Source: Takakia lepidozioides (Eukaryota > Streptophyta > Takakiopsida > Takakiales > Takakiaceae). From it: a stretch of 64,000 bases of DNA. The position numbers were made by a program, and so were the translations under genes. The stretch spans positions 32,180,001 through 32,244,000 of the forward strand of contig CM060733.1 of the NCBI GenBank assembly GCA_030704615.1. Direction: 5' to 3'. The notes beneath the pieces were generated by a model. That model was not told the DNA's origin. It was given only the letters and a program-made list of their open reading frames with translations, and did not search any database. Shown in pieces: positions 45,901 to 58,225 of the stretch; within the stretch, counting starts at the first letter, position 1, and each line of letters starts with the position of its first letter.

Positions 45901-46926
45901 ATGAGTAGCTTTATCAACAGCAAAGAATTTTGATAAACAGATTACATGATAATTGATTTGCACCTAAATGACATTGTAAGATATTCTTTGAGTTTGTAGA
46001 TAAATAAAGAGGAAGGACTTGCTTACTAATTTTTTACTGTAACAGACATGTTTCATCTCCCCAAAGAAAGGTAATGTGTCACATTGGAACGGAAGTAATG
46101 AGGTAATAATCATTCAAGATGTAAATTAATGATACTTTTTCATTACTACAGTCACTGGTATATGGCTTGATTCTATATAACCAACTGCAACCACATAACA
46201 AGAACTGGAAAACACATTTGTTTAAAGCGAGCAAACAATAACCCATCCCCACTTCTAGTGATGAATCGGTAAGTATTAAAACCATTGAATTGAAAAGCTT
46301 CAACTCTAAAATGGTTGGCTAAGCAGCTCGTATTCAGATTCACTGGGTGAATTAGACATGAGCACCCCATCACCACAGCAAAATTGTCCGTTAGTTGACA
46401 CACGTCATATCTCAGACAGCTTGGAATGATGACAGTTTTCCTGAAATAAGAAAACATGTCTTGCAAAATCTGAACTTCTGGTGAACAGACATTCCAAGAC
46501 AAGCAAACGAAAAAACTGACAAATCTGCAAAATCAACATTGGGAAGAATAAAGACACGCCAACAAGACAAATTAGCCCAAGTGAATGAAACTTGCTATAC
46601 AAAAAAGAAAGCACAAGCCTGTGTGAATGTGCTGTGCTTTATGAAACCCAGGCCAGGCATCACCTGAGATACATAAAGACGTGACAAGAGTTGCTCTTTT
46701 TGAATTTCAATGTGTATGATCTAATCCGAACTGGGTCGTTGGTTTTCCTCTCCTATGGTGAGCTTTGAATCTAGCCCCTGTTGTGTCTATGTTGTGAGAT
46801 TTTTACAGTGATTATCAGCACCCAGTTATTGGGCAGGTTATGTATACAATGATGTAAGGAAGAAAGAAAATGTCCAACCACACCCATGACAAAATTGCTG
46901 ACCACTTCCAGGATGCTTTGCCTGAT
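42910..46926. other. No gene recognised; intergenic region
   Basis: The first part is the 3' flank of the nitrobindin-like gene. A 20-bp tandem duplication (TGAATCAGATCCCTCTTGA twice) lies at 43294-43332. A GA-rich stretch lies at 44200-44235. From 45200 to 46600 the sequence is AT-rich and featureless. Several frames of 60-110 codons exist on both strands but none shows a domain or splice context. Confidence 0.45.
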
Positions 46927-46977
46927 GGGGGTCCATCCCAGCTCACGAAGAAGGGGGCAGGGGGGGGCGGGGGGGGG
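46927..46977 (+). repeat. G-tract cluster, potential G-quadruplex
   Basis: Runs of 5, 5, 8 and 9 guanines occur at 46927-46931, 46953-46957, 46960-46967 and 46969-46977. It lies about 60 bp past the stop codon of the C2H2 gene, so the transcript there would be C-rich while the coding-complement strand is G-rich. Confidence 0.75.
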
Positions 46978-47038
46978 CCACGCATTTAAGCCTTCTCAAG
47001 TTCTACCAGAGCACAGTCGTGCCCACCAGTCAGCCTAG

Positions 47039-50027
47039 TCAGGCAGATGTGGGAGTGAGCCCCGAAATTGATGCCATCATGGAGGCACGGGTCTTTTGAT
47101 GATTGCTCACGTGCTCGAGTGATGAGAAGTTTCGGTCACACATGTTGTTGAACTCCATCCCCTCCCCGCTCCTAAAGCCCCCAGCCTCAGGGCTTCCACT
47201 CCCCAGAACCTGTGCCTTGTTATCTGCCTTGGCACCTAACTGCTCCCCCCGTGCTCCATACTTGTCTGTGTTGTAGAGAAAGTGCTCCTCCTTGATATGT
47301 TTGCCCTTGTCCAATGGAGCTGGGGCTTCAGCAAAATGATTTCTGGCTGTGTTGTTGGCAGCAGCGAAATATCCACCTGTGCTTGGAGGAGTGAAAGGTG
47401 GATGCATCATTGGTGCGGTCACATACCCAGGCTGGTCTAATAAATCATCATCATCAACAGGAGCTGGTAAATTCAAATCAATAGCTTCCTGCTTTGTGGT
47501 TCTGATCTGTTGGCCCCCCTGATGCTGCACCACTGCCACTGCTGTTTGTTTATTGCCACTGCTGGTAGCCTCAGAGGTTGCTGATGTCCCTGCACCTCCC
47601 CCACCCCAATGACACCGCTTGTGTCCCCCCAAGGCCTGCCCAGAGTTGAAAACCCGGTGACAGATAGAGCATTCATGGCCCTTGGTTTTCCTGGCAGCAT
47701 TCAGCATCTCCTCATTGTCATCCCTAGCAACAGCGAGATAGTGGCAGGGTTTATGATCCTCTTCACTGTTAGTATGCGAAGTATCCTGAAGCTCAGGAAG
47801 TAATTGCTCTTCGGATTTCAGATTTTCTTCATCCGTAATATCCTCCTCGGGACTACGATCCTGCCCCCCACCATCATTGACATTTGTTCGGGCAAAACAA
47901 CCCTTGACTTTCTTGTGGCTCGCACGGTGGCCCCCTAATGCTTGATGCGACTTGAATATTCGTTTGCACGTTGTACACTCATACTTCATCCTCACACTCC
48001 CACCTGCATGCTCACCTGCAGCTTCACAATTCAGTAGCTGTAAATAGATTTTGAATTCTCAGTCTTGCTGCTGCACTATCTGTTCCAGTAGATCACACTG
48101 AACAAGCAAAGCTCAAACAATCTACAGAAACATGAGAACATTTACAATGTTAGGTTTAACATTTTTTGTTTTGCAGAGACCATACAGTTACACACAACAA
48201 AGGGGAGAATGTGTTCTCACCTGTTTCATACTCATCTCCACCTTCCTCATTGTCTTCACAGAGGCTGGCATCCTCAGCTTCCAATTTCACCTTGCCTTTT
48301 TGGTAGTCCCCTCCATGATGTCTTTCATTCCGTTTCAGCTCCTCTCCCTCTACTTCAGTGACTTTTGCCCTACCTTCTAGCTGCAGCTGGTTTCCTTCTG
48401 ACTCTGGAGATGCGGTCTGCTCCCTCCCCTGTTTTTCACTGTGTCCTACAGATGCTAGAGCAAGCATAACAAGAGTATCGGCCATGTCTTGCTCCATTAT
48501 AACAACATCCGTGGATGCTGTCAGCTCAGGAGCGCGATATGTAACAGCTTGTAACGATCGCACAGTTTGGCGTGACCGCTTGGAGCGCTTGCCAGTCATC
48601 CAGCCTTGGATAGCATGCCTGTCGCCATTCATGTATGCAGCCTCGATGCTTTCAGTGTCACTCTCATTGTCTGACGCTTTGTTAGGATGTCTGCCTTCTG
48701 ATTCAGACTCAGACTCCTCAGCAGACAGCACGGCAGTTGGGGGAGGCTTTTTCCTGCGAGCAGGCAGCTGGTTTGCATTGGTTCCTCCAGATTGCTGCTG
48801 TGTGTCGGGGGGCTGAATTCCCCTCCACTCTCGCTCTGGATGGCACCTCATGTGTCCAAATAGTGCCTTCCAGGACCCGAACTCCTTACCACACTCTGTA
48901 CATGCACGGGCTTTTTCAGTGAACATGGAGTTGGCTTTCTTGGCAGGAGCAGCTGCAGCAATCTCAAGAGGGTAGTCCTGGTCCATGAAACGTCGACTGC
49001 GCTTTGGATTTCGGCGTAAGCCATAGAGAGCATGAACTTTTTTGTGCAAGCTGAGAGCCTTAGCATTCTCAAACTCTTTGTCACAGACCTTGCACATGTA
49101 GCCAGTACCTTCCATAACCTCGTCCTGCGTGCCATTGTTTGCCTCTGAGCTACTGCTGATGTGCATCGATGTAGCGTCCTCGTCGTCCCTCATCTCTGCA
49201 TCCTCGCAGCTCAGCAACATACTGGGAGCCTCCTTCTCTTGCTCTATTTTCAGTCGACGGATGCCAGATCTCACATGGGAGTCCTTGTTGCGAGATCGTG
49301 CAGGGTAGGGTGATGCACTGCTTTCCTCTTTGACAGAGTTGGAGACCGCAGGATCACTGCCACTGTCAGCACCGGAGTTTCGAAGCTGGGATCCATGACC
49401 CACGGAGCTACTGAGCTGCTCCTTATCCTGCTGACCCTCCAAATTCGTTGCCCAAACACAGCCATCTTCCGTGGAAAGGGAGCCATGCGCACGCATATGT
49501 CCTCCCAGTGCTCTACCTGAACCAAACTCTCTCTTGCAGATGCGGCAAACATGACCTGAATTCCCCTGCGAGTTTTCGGGACGGCCGTCCTCGAGATTGA
49601 AATCAAGATTGACAGAGTTGCATCTTGGCAGCTCCTTGTAACCAGAAGATTGAGCAGCTTCAGCTTTAATCATACCAGCTGTCGTATCAGGAACTGGTAT
49701 ACTATCATGTGCCTTCAAGTCGATGAGACACGCAGTGGCATCTGAATTAGCCCTGCATCCCACTAACACGTACTTTTTCCCCTCTTTCTCTGGGGAGTCC
49801 CTTGCGCGGCTGCAATGAGCGCAAGTGGAGGATGCGCCCTTCTTGCACACATTACAGTCCACAATTTGCTCACCTTCCTGCATCCCTGCAGGGGAAGTCG
49901 ATGTCTCGAGATCCCCCCCTCCTAGTAAGCTGCCTTCCATCCGATGCTGCTGTTTAGTGTCCTCCCTGCTATCCTCAACCGAATCTAGCTCCATATGCTC
50001 CCCAAGACGCTGACCCGCTTCCATCAT
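47039..50027 (-). CDS. Large Q-type C2H2 zinc-finger protein with EAR-like motif
   Basis: There are two exons, 50027-48221 and 48015-47039 (phase 1, GT-AG), giving 927 aa from the first ATG; no in-frame ATG lies upstream before a stop. There are five C2H2 fingers: residues 161-181 (CRICKREF...RALGGHMRAH), 312-332 (CKVCDKEF...KALSLHKKVH), 376-396 (CTECGKEF...KALFGHMRCH, followed by PEREWRGI), 616-636 (CTTCKRIF...QALGGHRASH) and 718-738 (CSICHRVF...QALGGHKRCH). A sixth, degenerate finger (MCDRNFSSLEHVSNH) is near the end. A CxxC-x7-CxxC cluster is at 58-72. DLNLP at 782-786 is an EAR-type repression motif. Long acidic linkers separate the domains. It resembles plant ZAT-type repressors but is two to three times larger. 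It is likely a nuclear DNA-binding repressor. Two acceptors 12 nt apart (48015 or 48003) would both keep the frame. Confidence 0.93.
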
Positions 50028-52960
50028 GTCCCAGAGTAGCTCAAACCTTTCCTCCCCCACACCCAAATGCACAATCTATGCACGCGATGTAGTTCCTCCC
50101 ACAATTGACATCCTTTCAGCATCCCCTAAACCAGAACCACACACAACATCCACCCCGCACAGCCGATGAGTATCAGCAAGCTGCTCGGATGCGTCCCCGC
50201 CCTCCCGCACCAGCTGCTCACAGACCCCTGCTCGCATGCACGCAACCATACCGACTTTAATTAGAATGTACCGGCATCAGATTCCAACCCGCTGCTCTCT
50301 AACCTCTCCCAACCCACACCCAATTGCCAAATCCCGAGCCCAGATCGCAACACGGCCGCCTCTGATTTTCTCCCCCCTCCCCCAATTCCCCTCTCGATTG
50401 CCTTCTCCTCAAGCTAAGCTCCCCTCGCAAGTCACTCCAGCTGTGGCGTGCCCGCGCGAGCTGAGCTGGGAAGCAACAAGAAGGATTGCTCCACTGAAGC
50501 CTCCCCCCGCCTTCCCTCCCTGCACCACTCTTGCTCGCAGCACAACACACTGGCCGCGCGCAAGTGGGGCGCCCGCGGCACGGGCCTATAGCGTGCCGCG
50601 GCTCCGTGGTCGCGGCCCCGCCCTTGCGGTTGCAGTTGCGCCGTTTCTGCCCCTCTGCCCACCCTGCCCACCCCCGCTCACCACGCCTGCCCCGCTTGCC
50701 TGCCTCCCCCAACCGGGCCCTAACCGGGCCCCTGGCGCTTCGTTGTCCTCTCGCTCCTCACTCCACCACTGCCCCCCCTCTTCTTATTTAAGCTCGCGCT
50801 CCCTCCACCTCTCTCGCACCTCTCCCTGCCCCGGCACCCGCTCCATGTTTGGCATCGCCCCCCCATCCATTCACTGGCACTTACCGAGTGGAGGCACTGT
50901 GGCCCCACTGGCCATCTCTCTCACACACTCTACCCACTAGTCTGATTAGTTTTTTTAGCATGAGAGCTTTGGCTAGGTATGTGTGGAATGAAATGAAGGG
51001 GAGGACTTGGGGAAGAGGAAGCAAAGAGGCATCCATGATTGCGGAGGTGATGAAGCATGGTACCACCCATGTCCACCATAATGGAATTGTCCGCATGTGG
51101 AGAATTCTCAGGGCGAGCATGGGTGGGGGGCTCCATGAACGGAAAGCTTTGAATCCGGATGGTCAAATGTGGCAGAAATAATTATAGAGGAGGAGCTTTA
51201 ATTTCCCTCCCCCCGAGGCTGCACCATGTCCTTTCTGGGTGTGTCCAAGAGACACATTAATTAGGGCGGGGTGTGTAATTAATTGGGGCGTGAGCAGTTT
51301 GAGAGACAAATGATTTGTGAGTACTAAAGTGATGCTTTGATGGCAGCATGACCATAGCCCACCTACTTGGTTAAAATATTGCAAGCCTTCAGTTTTTTTC
51401 CAAGAAGAGGCGAAAAACAGTTTTTCCTTCAGTTTTTTTCTAAAACGACCAAAACAGTTTTCTTTTTCTTCCCTTTGCTTCTCGTCTCGGGACCCGAGGC
51501 GCTCATGTCTGCAGGCACAGTGAGTGTCAGAGCATAATTCCCTCATCCGCCAATCCCCCTCTCCCTCCACTCATTTCATGGCAGTCCCAAACAACAATCA
51601 CATACCAAAAGAAACAACCACCTCCAACATCACCAGACCCCACACACATGTCACCACCCAACTGACCTCCACATCTCCAGTCCACAGTCCACCACGGAAA
51701 AGCTCCAATCTGACATCTGCTTGTCTTCCCCACACCAAAACACCGGAGGATCACCCTGCTGCAGACCCCTGACAGCACGCACGCATCACTCCACTCCAGC
51801 ATCCCAATCCCACCCCTCCTCTTCACTCCTGCCCTCTCATCACTCTCTCTCACTCACTCCTTCGCACTCTCCTTCGCACCATGAGTGAGCCATCATCACA
51901 GGGAGAGGCCAGAATGTGCAGTAGCCTCACATTGGCTTCACTCACCACACAACAGAATGCTGCAGCTCACTCGGCCTTACACTCACTCAAGTGACAACAA
52001 GACTGGATGCCTCCCTCACACACCCCGTAGCCTTGCACCCTCATCACTCAAGTGATCACACAAAGCTGCTCCCAAAGCTCACCTCTGCAGCAGACTCCAA
52101 CCTTTCATCACTCATCACTCAAACCCCCTCCCACTCCCTTCCCTTGCTGCTGCTCTCCTCAGTCAACCATCCCCAGGGTGACCCTTTCCCATCCCCACCC
52201 CATCTCCATGCCCATCCCATGCCCATAGCTAGGGCTTGCATGGCCCCATGGGGGCATGTGTGCACCCGTGTGGACCCATAAAGGCAACGGTATGACCAAT
52301 TAAAAGAGGGGGGTGTGGATATATGGCACCCCCTCCCTTTATTGCTCTCTATCTGCCCTTTGCAATCATTTTCTCTTTTGCTTCCATCATAATATATCTC
52401 TTCAGTTTTTACTTTTTTACTTTACTGTCTGACCTGGCAATTTCCAGTCCTCAAAGTCAAACCCATTCCACCCATGGGTAACTGGATGAAAACACTGGTC
52501 CTTCCATCCAATATGGCGCTGGATGGGTGTGGATGGAAACTGGTTATTCGACCAAAATCTTAATTACCCGCTTGGAGGTTGCCAACAAGCCATCTCTCCT
52601 CTAGTAGCTTAGGGTGGAAGGTTTCTAATCCTGCTCTTGGAGTTGAGCAAGGTGGGCACATTACAAGCTACCTTTGGTTGCAATTTTTCTGTATCGGAAA
52701 CTTGCAAGCTAGGAAAAGCAGGAGATTGCTTGGTAGGGATAAATTTGTCTTGGTCCCACTTTTAGTGCCCATTCAGCCCATTAATGGGGATAGATGAAGC
52801 AGAAAAAGAAAAGATAGTTCTTCTTCTTTCTAATTCATCCTGTCTCTCCATTCATTCAAGCACCTGCCCTAACTTAGACATATGTAGAGAAACAAACTTA
52901 TAATTATAGTTATAATATTTTGAAAAACAAAATGGATTGAAGACGTGCACTGCAAAATCG
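50028..52960. other. No gene seen; GC-rich then CT-rich upstream region of the C2H2 gene
   Basis: 50400-50830 is GC- and C-rich with a strong pyrimidine bias on the plus strand, typical of a promoter or long 5' UTR of the minus-strand gene. 51500-52300 is rich in CACT, CTCA and CACC words, with repeated TCACTCA. A 234-codon plus-strand frame (50236-50940) has the composition of the GC tract and is not a credible protein. Confidence 0.45.
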
Positions 52961-52967
52961 GGGTAGG

Positions 52968-53076
52968 GACACGTGGCACAATCACACTTGTGAGACGTCA
53001 AATTGCAGACTTGGACCTGCTCTGACTTGTTCCCACATAACATCAGCACCAATGTGGATCCAGACACGTGGCGTGA
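52968..53076. promoter_or_regulatory. Two ACACGTGGC repeats and a CRE-like ACGT site
   Basis: GACACGTGGCACAATC at 52968-52983 and GACACGTGGCGTGATC at 53063-53078 form a direct repeat, with GAGACGTCAA between them at about 52991. The sites are ABRE-like, but no gene could be found within 2 kb on either side. Confidence 0.45.
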
Positions 53077-53078
53077 TC

Positions 53079-56000
53079 GCAACTTGCTGTCTTTTCTTTG
53101 TATTATGTCCGAGAAATGACACGCACTGTATGGATAACCTTGCAAAAAACAAAATTGAAATGTTGTACATATTATAGTTACATGGGCTTTGGCCGGAGTC
53201 TTCTCTCTCTTGTACATAACTTATATCACAAAAGTAAAACCGCCATTCATGACCCGCCCTTTCCAAGGCCCTACCTATACGTGGGAGACAAATAAATAAA
53301 ACTATCGTTCTAAAGCCCTACATGATGTATGTGGAGGAAGGAAAAGTTATCCTTCCGGCCAAGAAAGGGGCAAAAGATGTTTGCGTACCGCCAAAGAGTT
53401 AAAGTTTTTTAGCCTCCAGCGGATTTACACAGCCTACTACATACTTAAGGCACAGCCCATTGAGGGGCCAATGGAAGGGAAGCACCAGATGCATGGACGG
53501 TAGGTGATTTCCAGGTGTCAAAAACACCCCAAACTTCGACACTTGACTACCCCATTACTCTTTTGTTTGTACTCACAAGTACACATCACCCTTTTTTAGA
53601 GTAGCTCAGAGGCACATAAGGTGTGCACATGATTCACTTCAGTTACATGATCATGTCACCTAACTTGTGCTTCCTAAGCTGACCTAAGGAGCCAAAGTGC
53701 GGTAAACAGCCACCCTTGTTGTTTTTTTTGTTTTTTTTTCCTTGACGGAGTTGACTCTAGATTCATGAGGGAGAGAAATCGATCATTCGCCGCATGGAAA
53801 CTCACTCCTACCCTATTTTTTCCGGTCAGAATTTGGCTATGTGGCCTCCGGATATGTAGATTGGAGGGGAACAGTGGTTTGAGTCATATATTTGGCCACC
53901 CACACCGGTGTAATCAACAGGTTCGCTGAACCAGCGAAGCCATGAACCTTGTCCCAAATTCCAGATCCTAGAAAAGTCAGAGTCTGAGAAAAACAATTCT
54001 GGCTTTGAGACCCAAAATTGACTCATAACAAATATGCAAATAAATACAATAAAAAATGTCCTTTGATTATGTGTTGTCTTGGATGCAAGATGAGTTTCAT
54101 CCCAGGCCAAAGCATCTATATTTCATGCAAAATTGGGAATATTTCATCCATCATTGTCAGCCAAAGTTGTGACCTATACGGGCGTCCTTATGCGAGGGCC
54201 TCTTTTTTTTTTTACGAACCAACAACCCCCTTACCTAGTCCACGTTACAGACTTATATACCTATGTCCTTTATTTATTTATTTATGTTAATTCTAGTCGG
54301 TACAGCATTCAGTCACTGTTCCAGCAGTACAACCTCCGTGCAGGAAATTCCATAACTACAAGTCCAATCAACCGTGGCGTCAAAGATACCCTAGAACAAC
54401 GTACAAATGCATGGATGGATGCAGAAAACATTCATCCGAGTTTCACTTCTGCAGCGCAGCTATATCTGGCGCCGGGAGTCCAAAAGACCACAAAAACAGG
54501 GTTGGCGTTATTTATTGTTATACGGCCTCTCACACGTGTGGATGCTACATTTAGAACGTCTTTTTGCTAAACCTAAATCGTCGGCTTAAATCGAGACCGC
54601 GCGGTTTGACCCAAACTAGTGCGCGGTTGCCCGCAACATGCATGACCTGCCCATGGATGGATGGATGGATGGATCCCCATGTGCTACATCCTTGCGATGC
54701 ATGACATGGATGGGCATGCATCCACCACAATCTCACGGGGAGTCTTCGCACGCTCTGTGGGCCCCGTCACTGGTGTGCGCTGAGCTTCGCTGACACTGAT
54801 CTGCTTCTCTTCTTGCTCAAGCCTCAAATCCATGCCCAGCTCCCATCTTGTTCATTCCCACTTTGCAGATTAAAGAAACCTTCTCCGAGCAAGAGGAAAC
54901 GAAGCGAGGGAGCTGGAGTGATGAAGGAAGGCGGACTGAGTGTTTAGAAGTGTGCAGTGAGGAAGAGAGATCTGAATAGAGTGAGAAAACTTCATCACTG
55001 CAGCACTGCAGAGAGAGCTTGTAGTTTTCATGCACGCACAGATCGAAAGACACCCAAGAAATTGGGCACGGAGTTGACCTTGGACAAGGAGTGATGGAGG
55101 AGAAAGTGAGTGAGTGAGTGAGTGTGGAAGCTTGATCGACAAGCTGCCTGCAGGAATTAGTAGCTTACTTCATGAGCTCAAGCTGCGTCTTTCTTCTTGT
55201 TTTCTTCTTGTTTAGCACAGTCCTCGATCCAGGAAGTGGGCATAAACATCTCGCATAAACATCTCTGTGCAGGAATTGTGTATATTCACTCACACCTCGA
55301 CTTGCTTGCCGCAAGCAGCTTTGTCATCAGCCTCACTGTCACTTACATGACGCTGTCTGGGGCTCCCTCTCTCTCTCTCTCAGATAAAAGCGGTTCACTT
55401 GACTATCTTGGGCAATCTGTGCTGGCACTGTAACCTAATCTCACCGCTTCAAGCCCACAAACCACACTACAAACCCCACCAGTGACAAACCCAGTGGTAG
55501 CAGCTAGACCCTGCTCATCATGAGCCTCGCCTGCAGAGATGCAGCTCAAGGAGAAGATGAAGGGGCAGTGCCCAGTAGGGATGGAACCTATTCTTCATTC
55601 ATCGTCAGAAGCTGGGCTTTAAATAGAATAGCCACATGGCCTAATCCACATTTGTAGGGAGAGTACACTGTCCCTGAAGGTCATACTGTCCCTGAAAAGA
55701 AGCTGCTGGTCTCCAGAGGTTGTTTAAGGAATTTGGCCAACGTCATCCCTCAAAAATGCCTTGCTTATAATAAATGCCTCATGATTTTTTGGGGTTCTTT
55801 CTTTTTAAGCTTATGCATGTAAGCAGAGTCCATTGAATATCTGTAGTCCCTGTCCCTCTAAAATCCTCCAAACAGACAACAATATCCCCCTGCAGCACCC
55901 ATGAACGGACTCTCAGTAGACAAGCATACTACAAGTAGTCCAGCAGAGCCTTGATCTGGGGCTTAATTAGCTGAGCAGCAGGACTGATGGAGTACTCCTA

Positions 56001-56984
56001 AGTACGTAGCAAAGCCTGGTCACCTGTCAGCACCGGTCAATCCACGAGGGTTGCGGGCTGCAGAACGTGACCACGCACAGCGTGTCAGCTGCTCCGTACG
56101 CCCCTCACCGGCAGAAGCGGTCGCCCCTCTATGCTGATCTTTGCCCCATCACCATTTTTATCAGTTATTTTCGTTCATGCTTTTATTTAATGTTGGGATG
56201 GTCCGAGAGAGAGGGAGAAGACTCGGTGGGACGCCTCCACTTCGCCATATTGCTACTGTCCCTTTCGGGGCGGGGCTCCACTTCTCTGTTACGAAAAACG
56301 GACGAGATTCTATTGCGGGCATACGCTCTAATGAAAGCTTGCTTTAAGCATATATCCATACGATCTTATTGATGGTGGATGTACGAAATTATTGAAGTCG
56401 CTCGCTTGCGAGGACACTCGAACACAAAAAGAATCATATACGAGTGTGGCAAAACCTTCCTACTTCCCTACTTTCAAAATCAAGTAGTTAAGTACCAACC
56501 AGTGCTGCAGCCTCGCTCTCTACGGCAACATTGTTGCTTCCATCACTGCAATCAAATTATCCATCAGCATTGTCCAAACTCCTCCAAAGATAATTTATTT
56601 CCATCTTATCATTAAAATTATCTGAGAAATATTTTAAAAAATTGAAAATGCAAAGGCTTGTTTGAAAATAAATGTTGGACGCGTTGTGGAAGCAAGCGTA
56701 ATTTATGGCGTAAATTATGATCCCAAAGGGCTACTGGTGGAAGGTGGACATCTTTATTATCTGAGAAATAGAAGAATATAGCACCAGACATCTGATACTC
56801 TGTGAAATAGTGTACAATTCCGGAGGGACGGACGGACGCCCGTACGTATAGAGGTATCTTTGCATAACATCCCGTCCGGCGCCCTTGTGCATTGTCCACT
56901 TCATGTCACCTGTATTTGGAGGGGCAGACTTTCTTTTTAATCCGGCAGACTTTATTTGGAAATTTCACTAGTATTGAGATAAAT
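53079..56984. other. No gene recognised; intergenic with simple repeats
   Basis: (ATGG)n is at 54653-54674, (GTGA)n at 55105-55124, and a (TC)n run at 55369-55382. No coding exon could be supported. Confidence 0.45.
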
Positions 56985-57220
56985 ACTACTGGTCATCGCA
57001 CTGCGTGCCACCCAGGTGATTTTGGGTTCAAATCCTGGTGCCTCGTCCGGTGTGATATAATATTCTCCCCCTTCCCCTCCCTTGGGCAGTGTCCCTTGAG
57101 CCGAACCTCATGGCAAGGTTATTTGGAAAAAGAATTTTTCCCTCTCACTGTAATTAAGGGGCCTGATTTGGACTCGGGCCAAGACGGTGTTTCCTTTTCT
57201 AAACTAAGAAATATTATTAT
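56985..57220 (+). mobile_element. Second SINE type, with box B and (ATT)n tail
   Basis: A perfect box B (GGTTCAAATCC) lies at about 57026 in an arm-like context (TTTTGGGTTCAAATCCTGGT). An unrelated body follows, ending in AAATATTATTATTACTAATT. Box A upstream is degenerate (near 56990-57005). The body shares no long match with the SINE at 59130. Confidence 0.55.
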
Positions 57221-57850
57221 TACTAATTATCAAATCTCGTATTGCCACCGATGAAGGCCCACGATATTGACTACTAAGTTATCCAAACATGGTTTCAAGT
57301 TTCAACGCCTTCAATATAGATTTCTCTACATGGCAGTGAAGAAATATAAATAAATAAAATCAGAAGCTTTTTGTCGACAGGCGGCACGTCACAGCGGCAT
57401 GCCCGCTACGTGACCTGCACCTGCCGCGTCCTATTCCGGTCCGCCTTGACCGGAGACCAGCGACCGGACACAGCCAGTAGCCGGTAGGCGGCAGAGTCCG
57501 ACAATGTAAGAGCGGCGGCATGTTGCACGCAGCATGTTGCTGCCGTGGGCCCTCTCTCATCCTCCGACTTTCATCTGAACCCAACACTTCCATCCATCCC
57601 ACACAGTTGTCGTTCATGCTAGGGTTAGGGTTAGGGTTAGGGTAACGACCGCGGAGAACCGCGCGCGACGGCCGACCGGCTGGCGGCCCCGGACAACTGC
57701 CAAGTCCCGGTCGCCGAGGACCCACGCAAGTAGAATTTAGTGACTGACTAGTTGGAATCCGGGCTTTATTCCGTGGGGCCCCCCAACGCAGATTTGGTTG
57801 CTAGTCAAATGCACTATCCACTTGCTAGTTACTCACTACTTGCTAAGTCA
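57221..57850. other. No gene seen; GC-rich stretch with telomere-like tract
   Basis: 57370-57730 is GC-rich; a minus-strand 121-codon frame there looks compositional. The telomere-like repeat is listed separately. Confidence 0.45.
57620..57643. repeat. Short interstitial telomere-like tract, TTAGGG type
   Basis: Four consecutive 6-bp units (TAGGGT) form CTAGGGTTAGGGTTAGGG and onward. The period is 6, not the 7-bp TTTAGGG of most plant telomeres. Confidence 0.85.
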
Positions 57851-58225
57851 CTAGGGTAAAACATCCTATGACCGTTAAAGTTCCTATGACCGTTCACCTC
57901 ATAATTGCTTGGGTCAGGCCTGCATGAGCGACCATGGCTGGGCCCAAGACTGCTCATTTTTGCCACTTGGCAAACAGTTGTTTGATAGAACCCCCAAGAA
58001 ATATGAGTGGTCATAGGGCTCAAACTTCACACAAGCATTCGGATTGGTTCAACTTTGAAACCCCATAACTTTGTGTGGATTTCATGAAATCATGCACTTC
58101 CAAATGTGTTGGGATGCCCCAGATGTGGGGCATCTTATCAATTTATCCGGGGTAAAAACGACAAAAATTCACCGTTAGATCTTCCGCCATCTTTAGATGA
58201 ACGGTCATAGGGTGTTCTACCCTAG
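57851..58225. mobile_element. MITE with 26-bp terminal inverted repeats
   Basis: Bases 57851-57876 (CTAGGGTAAAACATCCTATG and onward) and 58200-58225 are inverted copies with two mismatches. They enclose 375 bp of noncoding sequence. CTATGACCGTT is repeated again just inside the left end (57881). TTACTCACT occurs near both ends (about 57828 and 58226) but not directly against the left repeat, so the target duplication is unclear. Confidence 0.75.

Noticed and set aside
48358-48816. 152-codon plus-strand frame within the C2H2 exon
   Set aside because: Antisense shadow of the zinc-finger coding exon.
50236-50940. 234-codon plus-strand open frame upstream of the C2H2 gene
   Set aside because: Pro/Ser/Arg-rich translation of a C-rich GC island. 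There is no domain, and several other long frames overlap it, as expected from base composition.
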